A DNA stretch of 64,000 nt from Prevotella sp. (GCA_017617615.1 JAFZVV010000011.1:310001-374000), one strand, 5' to 3'; counted from the stretch's first letter, positions 17,345 through 26,060 are shown. Notes: a model not told the origin generated them from the sequence alone. Numbers and translations: made by a program.

Positions 17345-18487
17345 ATGAATATTACCGACGAGAGAGAGACGCTATGCGCCATGACACTGGCCAAACTGGG
17401 CTATTACAACCAGGCGGCTGTACGACAGCTCTATGAGTTGGCGGGCAGCGCCAGTGAGGTGCTGGCTCACAGCAAGGACATCACTGCCGTGCTCCCTGAT
17501 GCCTCGCCACGCCTGAAGGAGATGCTTGCCGACAGCGACGTGATGATGCGACGTGCAGAGGAAGAGATGGCGTTCGTCAAGAAGTACGACATCCAGGTGC
17601 TTCACCTCGCCCACCACGACTACCCCCGACGACTGAAAGAGTGTGCCGATGCACCCCTCGCGCTCTATTACCGCGGCACTGCCGACCTGAACCAGACCCG
17701 CGTGATAAACATCGTGGGCACACGCCGCAGCACCCCCTATGGCGAAGACCTCATCAGGCAGTTCATCACCGACCTGCAGCAGTGGTGCCCACAGGTGCTC
17801 GTAGTGAGCGGACTGGCCTATGGCGTGGATATCTGCGCCCACCGCCAGGCACTCGAGAAAGGCATGGAGACTGTGGGTGTGCTTGCCCATGGCCTCGACG
17901 ACCTCTACCCCAGCCGTCACCGCAATACCGCCAAGCAGATGGTCACACATGGCGGTCTCATCACCGAGTTCATGACACATACCAATGCCGACAAAATCAA
18001 CTTCGTGCGCCGCAACCGCATCGTCGCAGGCATGAGCGATGCCTGCATATTGGTGGAGTCGGCAGCCCATGGCGGCGGACTCATCACCGCAGATATATCC
18101 CGTAGTTACGACCGCGACGTGTTTGCCTTCCCCGGCCGTGTGGGCGACCCTTATTCCGAGGGCTGCAACAACCTCATCCGCGACAATGGCGCAATGCTCA
18201 TCACCGGTGCCCTTGACTTCGTGCGGCACATGGGATGGGAGAACGACGACACGCTTTCAAGGGCGCGCCACGAGGGCATCGAGCGCCAGCTCTTCCCCGA
18301 CCTCACTCCCGACGAACAGGCGGTGGTGGGTGCGCTGCAACAACACAACGACCTGCAGGTGAACATGCTCGCCACTCAGTCGGGCGTGCCCCTCTCACGC
18401 CTAACGTCCGTACTCTTCGAACTCGAGATGAAAGGCATCGTGCGCACCCTCGCCGGCGGTATATACCATCTCTATAAAAGTTCATGA
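17345..18487 (+). CDS. dprA: DNA-processing protein DprA
   Basis: 380 aa from ATG 17345 (MNITDERETL); the frame runs back to 17252 only through the repeat. An N-terminal SAM-like helical part (~1-75) is followed by the DprA Rossmann fold: NIVGTRRSTPYGE (~120-133), VSGLAYGVDICAH, and GLDDLYPSRH. A C-terminal winged helix (~315-380) completes it. DprA binds incoming single-stranded DNA and loads RecA during transformation, and in species not known to be competent it may serve recombination. The stop overlaps the dusB start (ATGA). Confidence 0.94.
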   Translation: MNITDERETLCAMTLAKLGYYNQAAVRQLYELAGSASEVLAHSKDITAVLPDASPRLKEMLADSDVMMRRAEEEMAFVKKYDIQVLHLAHHDYPRRLKECADAPLALYYRGTADLNQTRVINIVGTRRSTPYGEDLIRQFITDLQQWCPQVLVVSGLAYGVDICAHRQALEKGMETVGVLAHGLDDLYPSRHRNTAKQMVTHGGLITEFMTHTNADKINFVRRNRIVAGMSDACILVESAAHGGGLITADISRSYDRDVFAFPGRVGDPYSEGCNNLIRDNGAMLITGALDFVRHMGWENDDTLSRARHEGIERQLFPDLTPDEQAVVGALQQHNDLQVNMLATQSGVPLSRLTSVLFELEMKGIVRTLAGGIYHLYKSS

Positions 18488-19473
18488 CCATGCAGATAGG
18501 CAATATCACCTTCCCCCCACAACCGGTGTTCCTCGCCCCGATGGAAGATGTCACCGACATCGGTTTCCGCCTGCTATGCAAGCGTTTCGGCGCCTCAATG
18601 GTCTATACCGAGTTCGTGAGTGCCGAAGCACTGGTGCGGTCGGTGAAAAGCACCATCGACAAACTCACCATCCGCGACGAGGAACGGCCCGTGGGCATAC
18701 AAATCTATGGTCGCGACACCGAGGCGATGGTCGAGGCGGCACGCATCGTCGAGGAGGTGCACCCCGACATCATCGACCTCAACTTCGGCTGTCCGGTGAA
18801 GAAAGTGGCGGGAAAGGGTGCCGGGGCAGGCATGCTCCGCAATATCCCCCTGATGCTCGACATCACCCGTGAGGTGGTGAAGGCGGTGAAGGTGCCCGTG
18901 ACAGTGAAGACCCGCCTGGGATGGGACAAAGAGAATATCATTATAGGCGAACTGGCAGAACAGCTGCAAGACTGCGGCATCAGCGCACTCACCATCCATG
19001 GCCGCACCCGTTCACAGATGTATACCGGCGAGGCCGACTGGACGATGATTGGCGAGGTGCGGCGCAACCCTCGCATCCATATCCCCATCATCGGCAATGG
19101 CGACATCACTACCCCCGAAGAGACAAAGCGTGCCTTCGACGACTATGGCGTGGATGCCGTGATGGTGGGCAGGGCTACCTTCGGACGGCCATGGATATTC
19201 AAGGAAATCAGAGACTATCTCGACGGCAAGGCACCAGATCCCACGATGGACTTCTCGTGGAAACTCGACGTGCTCATCGAGCAGCTGCGCCTCAACATCG
19301 AGCGCATCGACGAATATCGCGGCATTCTCCATACGAGGCGACACCTGGCAGCAAGTCCCATCTTCAAGGGCATACCCAACTTCCGTTCCACACGCATCGC
19401 CATCCTCCGTGCCGAACGGCTCGATGACCTGCTGCCCATCCTTGAAGAGGTAAGGCAACAACTATCAGACTAA
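18484..19473 (+). CDS. dusB: tRNA-dihydrouridine synthase DusB
   Basis: 329 aa; ATG 18484 overlaps the dprA stop by four bases. TIM-barrel flavoenzyme: FMN-binding APMEDVTDIGFR near 18-29, the catalytic Cys in NFGCPVKKVAGKGAG (~100-114), and HGRTRSQMYTGEADW (~172-186). It reduces uridines in the tRNA D-loop with NADPH and FMN. The sequence and length suit DusB, the form common in Bacteroidota. Coupled in an operon with dprA and followed 38 bp later by ribF, which makes its flavin cofactor. Confidence 0.94.
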   Translation: MTMQIGNITFPPQPVFLAPMEDVTDIGFRLLCKRFGASMVYTEFVSAEALVRSVKSTIDKLTIRDEERPVGIQIYGRDTEAMVEAARIVEEVHPDIIDLNFGCPVKKVAGKGAGAGMLRNIPLMLDITREVVKAVKVPVTVKTRLGWDKENIIIGELAEQLQDCGISALTIHGRTRSQMYTGEADWTMIGEVRRNPRIHIPIIGNGDITTPEETKRAFDDYGVDAVMVGRATFGRPWIFKEIRDYLDGKAPDPTMDFSWKLDVLIEQLRLNIERIDEYRGILHTRRHLAASPIFKGIPNFRSTRIAILRAERLDDLLPILEEVRQQLSD

Positions 19474-19511
19474 GTCCATTTGATAGTTGAGTGAATAAGA
19501 AACTTGACATA

Positions 19512-20456
19512 ATGAGAAAAATCATACTACAGAACGGTGAACGGGCAGAGCGGCCCTGTGTCGCCACGCTGGGATTCTTCGATGGCGTGCACCTCGGCCA
19601 CCAACACCTCATCCGCCAGGTGACGGAAGCGGCGCGGCGCGACGGCCTCGACGCCACCGTCATCACCTTCGACACCCATCCGCGACAGGCACTGCAAGAG
19701 GGGTTCCAGCCAAGGCTACTCACCACCTTCGACGAGCGCATTATCCACCTCGCCACCACGGGAGCCGACAACTGCGCCGTGCTGCATTTCGACAAGGCAC
19801 TGGCATCACTCACGGCAAGAGAGTTCATGGAACAGGTGCTGCGCGACCAGCTGGGCGTGCGCCGCCTCATCCTCGGCTACGACAACCGTTTCGGACGCGA
19901 CCGTAGCGAGGGGTTCGACGACTATGTGCGCCATGGTGCCGCTCTCGGCATCGAAGTGCTGCAGAGCGATGCCTTGGTCATCGACGGGCTGCCCGTGAGC
20001 AGTTCGGCGGTGCGGAAGGCATTGGCAGAAGGCGACGTTAGGAAGGCTTCCCGGCTACTGGGCTACCGCTACATCATCGTGGGCACGGTGGTTGAGGGGT
20101 TCCAACAGGGGCGACGCCTGGGGTTCCCCACCGCCAACCTCGACCTACCCGACGACGGCAAGATCGTGCCTGCCCCGGGAGTATATGCCGTAGGAGCACG
20201 CGTGGAGCACTCCATGGAAATGAAACACGCGGTGATGAACATCGGTCACCGTCCTACCTTCGACGGCCACACAACAACTCTTGAGACACATATCATCAAC
20301 TACGATGCCAACCTCTACGGCGAGCGTCTCGTGGTGACCTTCGCCCACCGCCTGCGCGACGAACGACTGTTTGCCTCTCCCAGTGAACTCGCCCTGCAGA
20401 TGAAAGAGGATGTGCGCGTGGCACAAGAATTATTCGAAAAAGACTTGAAATCATGA
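19512..20456 (+). CDS. ribF: bifunctional riboflavin kinase/FAD synthetase
   Basis: 314 aa from ATG 19512; a GTG at 19491 is in frame but less likely. The N-terminal FAD-synthetase domain has the nucleotidyltransferase motif TLGFFDGVHLGHQHLI (~17-32) and a later SSSAVRKAL. The C-terminal riboflavin-kinase domain has GTVVEGFQQGRRLGFPTANL (~192-211). It converts riboflavin to FMN and then FAD in the cytoplasm. The stop overlaps the next start (ATGA). No FMN riboswitch fits in the 38-bp gap upstream. Confidence 0.95.
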   Translation: MRKIILQNGERAERPCVATLGFFDGVHLGHQHLIRQVTEAARRDGLDATVITFDTHPRQALQEGFQPRLLTTFDERIIHLATTGADNCAVLHFDKALASLTAREFMEQVLRDQLGVRRLILGYDNRFGRDRSEGFDDYVRHGAALGIEVLQSDALVIDGLPVSSSAVRKALAEGDVRKASRLLGYRYIIVGTVVEGFQQGRRLGFPTANLDLPDDGKIVPAPGVYAVGARVEHSMEMKHAVMNIGHRPTFDGHTTTLETHIINYDANLYGERLVVTFAHRLRDERLFASPSELALQMKEDVRVAQELFEKDLKS

Positions 20457-21268
20457 AGAATAGAATCATCGACGCTTTCCTGTATCTCTTCGTATTCATG
20501 GTGATACAGTTTGTAGTCAACTACGCCGTCATCTTCGGATGGCTGCTGGCAGAAGGAAAGAGCTTCAACGAGATAGGACAGGGCTTCGCCGACGGCACGC
20601 TGCAAATCACGGCGCCCATGCTCATCGTGAGCAGTGCCATCTACAGCATCATCACCCTTATCATCTTCCTCTGGAAGAAATGGAGCGTGGTGTCGGGCAA
20701 CTACCTGCGCACACGGCCGACAGGCGTATTGCTATGGGCTGCCGTGGCAGCACTGGGCACGGTCATCCCCTCAGAGGTGTTCCTGGAACTGGTGCCCCTT
20801 CCCGATGTCAATAGCGATATCCTAGGCGAGGTGATGGGCAGTCGGTGGGGATACCTCTGTATCTGCATATTCGCACCGCTGGTAGAGGAGGTGGTGTTCC
20901 GGGGTGCCATACTCAGGGCATTGCTGCAAGGCATGAACAGCCACTGGGCAGCCATCGCCGTCTCGGCATTCCTCTTCGCACTCGTGCACCTGAACCCCGC
21001 ACAGATGCCCCATGCCTTCTGTCTGGGCCTGCTCCTGGGATGGATGTACTACCGCACGGGAAGCATCATCCCCGGCATCATGGTACACTGGGTGAACAAC
21101 ACATTGGCCTATGCCGTATACAACATCTTCCCCAACGCCGAGGATATCAAGATTGTCGACCTCTTCGGTGGCGACTACACCCGTGTGGCACTCTCCGTAG
21201 TCTTCTCCCTGCTCATCTTCATCCCCGCCATCTACCAGTTGCATGTGCGGATGAAGCGAGAGGCATGA
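20453..21268 (+). CDS. CPBP-family intramembrane metalloprotease
   Basis: 271 aa with about seven membrane segments. The Abi/CPBP motifs are present: EEVVFRGAIL (the Glu-Glu-x3-Arg motif, ~144-153), HLNPAQMPHAF (~180-190) and a last HWVNN (~212). Related enzymes (Rce1-type) cleave in the membrane through these Glu and His residues; bacterial members are often tied to immunity against bacteriocins or to protein processing, but the substrate here is unknown. The ATGA overlap with ribF puts it in the same mRNA, which ends at the hairpin at 21304. Confidence 0.9.
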   Translation: MKNRIIDAFLYLFVFMVIQFVVNYAVIFGWLLAEGKSFNEIGQGFADGTLQITAPMLIVSSAIYSIITLIIFLWKKWSVVSGNYLRTRPTGVLLWAAVAALGTVIPSEVFLELVPLPDVNSDILGEVMGSRWGYLCICIFAPLVEEVVFRGAILRALLQGMNSHWAAIAVSAFLFALVHLNPAQMPHAFCLGLLLGWMYYRTGSIIPGIMVHWVNNTLAYAVYNIFPNAEDIKIVDLFGGDYTRVALSVVFSLLIFIPAIYQLHVRMKREA

Positions 21269-21303
21269 CAGGTCAACGCCAAAAGGATAATCACAAAAAA
21301 CAT

Positions 21304-21344
21304 CTCCCCAGCGAGGCGTGATGCCTGCTGGGGAGATATTTTTA
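21304..21344. terminator. bidirectional intrinsic terminator
   Basis: Stem CTCCCCAGC/GCTGGGGAG, extended inward by AGGC/GCCT across a one-base bulge. T-runs follow on both sides (ATATTTTT on plus, ATGTTTTTTG on minus). It ends the dprA-CPBP operon and the convergent secreted-protein operon. Confidence 0.88.
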
Positions 21345-21360
21345 TGACGATGCGAAGCGT

Positions 21361-21537
21361 CTATTCCTCGTCATCCCATAGACTCTTGTTGCTTTGGAGA
21401 GAGATATCGTCGCTGTCGTCGAAGAACGAGCTGTTGCCGAACTCATCTTCATTGCCTTCACTGTTGCTGGTTTTCAGTTCAAGCAACAACAATCCAACTT
21501 CGTTGACCTCTATCTGTGGCTGAATATACTTTTTCAT
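21361..21537 (-). CDS. small acidic protein behind a secreted-protein gene
   Basis: 58 aa, starting MKKYIQPQIEVNEVGLLLLE and ending in an acidic tail (SLWDDEE). No signal peptide, no Cys, not a known enzyme. It lies 18 bp behind the 978-aa secreted protein on the same strand. A clear AAGGAG ribosome-binding site overlaps the gap, unusual for this phylum, which argues that it is really translated. Similar short MKKY(I/K)xPxIEV proteins with acidic, Gly/Asp/Ser-rich ends are frequent in Prevotella and Bacteroides, to my knowledge uncharacterised. A peptide precursor or a helper of the upstream protein is possible, but nothing here proves it. Confidence 0.72.
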   Translation of the reverse strand: MKKYIQPQIEVNEVGLLLLELKTSNSEGNEDEFGNSSFFDDSDDISLQSNKSLWDDEE

Positions 21538-21546
21538 ATCTATGTT

Positions 21547-21552
21547 CTCCTT
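21547..21552 (-). promoter_or_regulatory. Shine-Dalgarno AAGGAG of the small acidic protein
   Basis: AAGGAG lies 9 bases before the ATG at 21537 on the minus strand, just behind the upstream gene's TAA. Good Shine-Dalgarno sites are rare in this window, so it supports the start. Confidence 0.7.
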
Positions 21553-21555
21553 GAA

Positions 21556-24492
21556 TTATTTGATAATAACTTTCTTGCCATTCACGATATAAACGCCCTT
21601 GCTCAGGTTGCTGCCGTTCACACGTACGCCGGAGATGGTGTACACCTCACCGGTGACGTCGGAGCTCGTTTCCACCTCTGTAATGCCAGTGGTTCCGTCG
21701 AAGGAGAAGCCCTGCACGTTCTGTGCGTTTTCTTTCGGCACGGCGAGATAGGCCTGCTTGGGTTTACCATAAGTGAAGGGTGCGCCTTCCGAGGCGCCCC
21801 AGTAGAAGCCTACCGAACCGGGAGTACTCTTTTTGTTGAGGGAGAGTTTGTAGAAGTAGTAGTTGCCGTTATTGGCCTCTCCTGTAGGTGCAACGGTGGT
21901 GAAATTACCCTCACCAGTAGAGAGAAGCATGTTAGTACCAAGGTCAACCTCCTTAGGATTCTTAGTTTTCTCGAAGGCATAATCTCCGGCAGCACCCTTC
22001 ACCAAGTATGCGCCGTCACCGGGAATCACGTCACCTTCTACAAACTGTTTCGGATAAGTCAGAACTTTGTTCTCTACGACCACGGTACTCACTACCACAT
22101 CACCCTTGACTTTCCAGTTGCCTTCGCCAAGAGCGCTGATGGTGGCATAGCAGTCTGTGCCATCGGTAGCCCTATTGCTAATGGAGAATTCAAATATCTC
22201 GGGCTTGACATACTTGTAGAAGGCAAATGTCTGACCAGCGATGTTGGTGCCGGTGCTGGTGTAGCATCTCCAATCAGCGCTATTGAAAATTCCAACGTAT
22301 CTTTCTGTAGCATCATTGTACAGATAACCGTCAACTATTGTAAACACATTATTCCCATCTTCTTTTGTTCCTACGCACACACCTTTGTTTGTTTCTTTAT
22401 CTTTTAAATAAAGCCAGTTTTCAGCATCACCATTGGGATAGAATATATAGCCATCCGTAGCGTTGCCACTGATATTCCATTTGATTCTATCGGCTACAGG
22501 AGTTATTATTTTATTCTGAACAACACCTACTAAAACGGCATCTGGTGGAGTAGTCCCTTTGTCATTTGGCATGGCGTAGTTATCACCATTGTTTCCCACA
22601 ATCACAAAAATATCGTCTTCAGTGAGGTCTGCCAGTGGGGTCAGAACCCATTCCTCTTGGTCATAGTTGATTTCTTCCACAGTGCACGACACAGTCACGT
22701 CGCTCTTCGGCATGATGAAGGTCCAGGAGATTCCGGCCTCTTCCTCTGTAAGTGTCACATTCTGCCCATCTGCATCCGTCACGGTGATAGACTTGAGATA
22801 ATAGCCCTCATCAACAGATACAGATACCAATACCTCAGAGTCTTCCAACACCTCATCACCGTCTTCAATTGCGGGATAGTTGTTGTCGGGGTCATTGTAG
22901 AATACGAACACCTCGCCATTTTCAACAGGATTGATAGTCAGTGTATGTGGCTGTGGGGCTACATATTTCTCAAGTTTGATGTTACCCAATGCCACATTGC
23001 CATTATTCTTTTCTTTAAGAACCCATTTGATGTATCTTACATTCTCACCAAGGTTGTCGAAAGTCTCAGACTGAACGGAAGTAGATAAATTATCATAGGT
23101 TTCCAAAGCGGTCCAATCCTCTCCGTTCTCTGAAGCCTGGACTTCAAAAACACTAATGGTTGTGCCTGATGTTGGATTACGCTTAATGTCGAATGAAAGT
23201 GTGCCAGGACGTTCATCGAAATGAAGGGTGACAGCGTTGCTTGCAGCTGTAAATTTCAATTTAGGAGAGCTGGAATAATCAGTATCCAGTCCACTCGATG
23301 TCAGACCAGGTGTATTTGGAATGCCATTCCTTCCGCCATCATATTCAAATGGCAGTTCGGCAACGTCGGAGACATAGTTGCCGAGTACAAGTGTCATATT
23401 AACCGGGTCGAATTCAAGTTCCCAATAGTCTTTTTTATTGGAAAGGTTCATTAAGAAGTGCTCACCACCATTCTCTGTTGTCAATGAGAGTTCTTCGCCA
23501 ACTAAACTTTCCTCAACATAGAAATCACCATTGCTTACAGCACCATACCATTTTTCTTCGCTGCCACGAATGCCATAAATCTTGAACTTTTCTCCTAATT
23601 GAATGGGCTTATTGAGGGTAAATTTACTGGTCTCACCTACCTGGCTGAACTTATAAGAATCGACAATTCCCCAGTTGTTGAAATCACCCTTCAGATAGTA
23701 TTCCCATACAGGCCAGTCACCATCAACGGTAAGTGTCGCATTGGTTGGGTTAACAGTAATGGTCCAAGTGCCTTCGATGGGCATATAGAAGTTTGGAGCA
23801 TCAGCATTTGTAAACAACGAAATGTCAGTATGATTGTCAGCAGTTAACCAATAAGGGTTATTGTTATTTGGATCGTTGCCTTCTCCTCCGTACCATACAG
23901 TTGATTCATCGGCAACCTTGATAATCTTAAACTGAGCTCCTTCAACCAACTGCTGATTAGCTAACGTATAGGTACCATCGGATTTTTTGGTCATCTCAAT
24001 CTTGTTGGTAGCCCAGTTCGTCCAGGTGCCTGCCACATAGTACTTGTCTGCGTGTTGTGACTGTCCTTCAAATGTAACAGTGATTGCTTGTATTCGTCTA
24101 TTGCCAGTAGTGCCGTCAACAGTGAATTTTACACTGTTTGCGCTACCTGTCCAAGTACCATTTTCATATGTCACGACGTCAGTAGTGATTGCATTACTAC
24201 CATCACTTTCGCCAAAAGTAAGTTTTATCTTGGTGATGGTATTTCCAGAAGTAACCGTGAAGAAATTGCCTCCATATACCCTAATGGCTGTGCCATTTGT
24301 GAAATACTTCGGGGCATTGCTATTTGTTCCTTTGTCGAAAGTCACGCTGAAATTGGTGCTATTAACAGTTGTGATTGCCTGTTGGTTTGAATACCCTTGC
24401 TCACTGAAATCAATGGTTTCAGTGTCTCCCCATGCCGATGAGAACACCGTGCACAGTAGCGTCAATAAAATAAATCGTAGATTTTGTTTCAT
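21556..24492 (-). CDS. large secreted multidomain protein with sorting tail
   Basis: 978 aa. Signal peptide 1-22. A beta-rich first domain (~25-145) is followed by two similar starch-binding-like repeats beginning KYYVAGTWTNW (~150) and YYLKGDFNNW (~266), as in SusE/SusF or CBM48-type domains. Then comes a discoidin-like segment (~390-510), a repeat-like domain ending in KSDVTVSCTVE (~515-615), a globular part (~620-900) and a tail ending GVYIVNGKKVIIK, the kind seen on cargo of Bacteroidota outer-membrane secretion. Glycan binding at the cell surface is a fair inference; no catalytic site was recognised. The codons are more AT-rich than those of nearby housekeeping genes, suggesting an acquired or fast-evolving gene. 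Confidence 0.8.
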   Translation of the reverse strand: MKQNLRFILLTLLCTVFSSAWGDTETIDFSEQGYSNQQAITTVNSTNFSVTFDKGTNSNAPKYFTNGTAIRVYGGNFFTVTSGNTITKIKLTFGESDGSNAITTDVVTYENGTWTGSANSVKFTVDGTTGNRRIQAITVTFEGQSQHADKYYVAGTWTNWATNKIEMTKKSDGTYTLANQQLVEGAQFKIIKVADESTVWYGGEGNDPNNNNPYWLTADNHTDISLFTNADAPNFYMPIEGTWTITVNPTNATLTVDGDWPVWEYYLKGDFNNWGIVDSYKFSQVGETSKFTLNKPIQLGEKFKIYGIRGSEEKWYGAVSNGDFYVEESLVGEELSLTTENGGEHFLMNLSNKKDYWELEFDPVNMTLVLGNYVSDVAELPFEYDGGRNGIPNTPGLTSSGLDTDYSSSPKLKFTAASNAVTLHFDERPGTLSFDIKRNPTSGTTISVFEVQASENGEDWTALETYDNLSTSVQSETFDNLGENVRYIKWVLKEKNNGNVALGNIKLEKYVAPQPHTLTINPVENGEVFVFYNDPDNNYPAIEDGDEVLEDSEVLVSVSVDEGYYLKSITVTDADGQNVTLTEEEAGISWTFIMPKSDVTVSCTVEEINYDQEEWVLTPLADLTEDDIFVIVGNNGDNYAMPNDKGTTPPDAVLVGVVQNKIITPVADRIKWNISGNATDGYIFYPNGDAENWLYLKDKETNKGVCVGTKEDGNNVFTIVDGYLYNDATERYVGIFNSADWRCYTSTGTNIAGQTFAFYKYVKPEIFEFSISNRATDGTDCYATISALGEGNWKVKGDVVVSTVVVENKVLTYPKQFVEGDVIPGDGAYLVKGAAGDYAFEKTKNPKEVDLGTNMLLSTGEGNFTTVAPTGEANNGNYYFYKLSLNKKSTPGSVGFYWGASEGAPFTYGKPKQAYLAVPKENAQNVQGFSFDGTTGITEVETSSDVTGEVYTISGVRVNGSNLSKGVYIVNGKKVIIK

Positions 24493-24672
24493 AAATATAC
24501 AGTTTTGATTGTTAGTTATCGATTGTCAGGATAAAAAATGGGCACAAAACCCAAATTCGATGCAAATTTAAACATTTTTCTCATTCCCATGCACTTTTTT
24601 TAGATTTTTATGTGTGAAAGTGTCATCAAATGATTGAAAAAGTATCATTTCCGTTAAAAAGCACATAAACAG

Positions 24673-24705
24673 AAAGGCCATTGCCCTTTTTGGACAACGG
24701 CCTTT
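24673..24705 (-). terminator. hairpin terminator behind the sigma/anti-sigma pair
   Basis: AAAGGCC and GGCCTTT flank a stem that continues with two mismatches around a T5 loop; a moderately T-rich run follows on the minus strand. The rest of the 313-bp gap (24493-24805) is AT-rich and shows nothing else I can name apart from the upstream region of the secreted-protein gene. Confidence 0.6.
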
Positions 24706-24805
24706 CCTCCATTAGTATGTTATGAAAAATTTGAGAGAATTGAAACTTCACAGTTTCATTTTGTTTTACTAAACATTTGATTTTATAGAGAAAGCATAGA
24801 AATAT

Positions 24806-25270
24806 CTACTTGAGTATGGGCACCTCGGAGAGTTTCATCGAGTCCTGGAGCATGGTGTCGGCCTTCGCTACCTCTACACCGTCTTGAGGCTTCTCGTAGA
24901 GGTCGTTCTCGGTGATTTGCGGGGTGTCCTTGGGTTGGAACGCCACCTGTGAGGCATTGCCCAGTGTGAGGATGATGGCCACGATGGCAGCAGCCTTGAA
25001 GAGTGGCTTCAGCCGCTGTACCATGCTGATGGTGCGTGCCTTCACTGGTGCGGTCTCTCCCGTCATCTCGAGCATCATCTTGTCGAAATCGTCGCCCAGG
25101 ACTTGTTCCTCTACATCGCACTGCTCATAAGTGAACAGGTCTTTGTAGGGGAGAAGGCATGCTGGCACGTTCTCTTGCGAGAAGAACGTGCGGAGGATTT
25201 GCTCCTCCTCGAGTGTCGTCTCGCACTGCCAGTAGCGTTCCAGCAATTGTTCGATGTACTTATAGTCCAT
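24806..25270 (-). CDS. probable anti-sigma factor, single-pass membrane protein
   Basis: 154 aa. A soluble N-terminal part (MDYKYIEQLLERYWQCETTLEEEQIL, cytoplasmic by inference) is followed by one membrane helix (~91-106, FKAAAIVAIILTLGNA) and a ~45-residue outer tail. This is the plan of the Bacteroidota proteins found directly behind ECF sigma genes. It overlaps the sigma gene by 11 bp, so the two are translated together. No zinc-binding HxxxCxxC motif is present, so it would not be a ZAS-type anti-sigma. Function assigned by context only. Confidence 0.65.
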   Translation of the reverse strand: MDYKYIEQLLERYWQCETTLEEEQILRTFFSQENVPACLLPYKDLFTYEQCDVEEQVLGDDFDKMMLEMTGETAPVKARTISMVQRLKPLFKAAAIVAIILTLGNASQVAFQPKDTPQITENDLYEKPQDGVEVAKADTMLQDSMKLSEVPILK

Positions 25271-25772
25271 AACCTTCTATTTCCTGGTATTTTTTCTTGA
25301 TGGCCTGACGGGCCCTGAAGATGTTCACTTTTACCTGGTCCTCGCTGATGCCGAGGATGTCGGCGATTTCCTTGTATGGCTTTCCCTCGAAGTCACGGAG
25401 TTGAATGCAACTGCGTTGTTTCTCTGGCAGTGCGTTCACCATTCGTCTCACCAGGTCGATGCGGTCTTTCTGCTGCATCTGCTCGTAAGGGTCGTTGCCG
25501 TGGTCGGGGGTACCGAGAGGGATGCTGTCTATCGACTCATTCTGGTTTTCGCGGAGCTTGAGCCTGTCGAGTGCCAGGTTTCGGCAGATGGTGAGGCTAT
25601 AGGCCTCTATCGACGCTATCTTGTCCCATTCGTCGCGTTTGTTCCAGACTTTTATCAGTGTGTCTTGCACGATGTCTTGCGCTTCTTCGTGCTTGAGCGT
25701 AATACGCAGCGCGAGCCTGTAGAGCACGTCTTTCAACGGCAGCACATCGTTGCGGAAACTGATATTTTTCAT
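25260..25772 (-). CDS. ECF-family RNA polymerase sigma factor
   Basis: 170 aa. Region 2 (~15-85) contains AQDIVQDTLIKVWNKRDEW and AYSLTICRNLALDRLK, and region 4 (~110-165) contains LPEKQRSCIQLRDFEGKPYKEIADILG with its helix-turn-helix. It would direct RNA polymerase to a small set of stress or envelope promoters. The partner gene overlaps its end. A promoter-like AAC-N16-CGTC pair sits just upstream, the spacing of ECF autoregulated promoters. Confidence 0.92.
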   Translation of the reverse strand: MKNISFRNDVLPLKDVLYRLALRITLKHEEAQDIVQDTLIKVWNKRDEWDKIASIEAYSLTICRNLALDRLKLRENQNESIDSIPLGTPDHGNDPYEQMQQKDRIDLVRRMVNALPEKQRSCIQLRDFEGKPYKEIADILGISEDQVKVNIFRARQAIKKKYQEIEGYGL

Positions 25773-25785
25773 CTCTCTGAATAAA

Positions 25786-25811
25786 TGACGAATGGGGTAA
25801 CTGAAGGTTAC
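25786..25811 (-). promoter_or_regulatory. candidate ECF-type autoregulated promoter
   Basis: On the minus strand TAACC (25807-25811) and CGTCA (25786-25790) lie 16 bp apart between AAC and CGTC, 13 bp before the sigma ATG. GTAAC-N5-GTTAC at 25797-25811 also forms an inverted repeat over the -35 part. Confidence 0.4.
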
Positions 25812-25882
25812 AGCTTATCGATAGAAGCAGTATGATTTAACTATTATTAACCATAAAACACCAACGAGGCTAAGGTCAAATG

Positions 25883-25994
25883 TTCATCGGGATTCGCAAT
25901 CCCGATGCCTTGAATATCAGGATTTTTAAACCGATAATCGCATTACCAATGCTATACTCAATGCGGACAGATTGCAAAACAGCCCGAACGCCCG
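25883..25994 (-). repeat. palindrome-rich dispersed repeat, copy A (left of argB)
   Basis: About 110 bp with three short palindromes. Its reverse complement matches copy B at 26898-27008; 23 of 24 bases agree around TTAAAAATCCTGATATTCA. Together they form an inverted pair around argB. Confidence 0.85.
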
Positions 25995-26004
25995 TAGTAA
26001 CCAA

Positions 26005-26060
26005 CGACTTTAAGGTCCCTAAAGACCCTAAGAACCTTAAGAGCCATTAAGCCCTAAAAC
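26005..26060 (+). repeat. degenerate 9-bp array (CCCTAAAGA-like) behind argB
   Basis: Five to six units (CTTTAAGGT, CCCTAAAGA, CCCTAAGAA, CCTTAAGAG and more) directly beyond the argB stop at 26071. Same family as the arrays at 10724 and 15377. Confidence 0.75.

Noticed and set aside
19474..19511. Possible FMN riboswitch before ribF
   Set aside because: The gap to dusB is only 38 bp, too short for that aptamer, and no RFN-type stems are seen.
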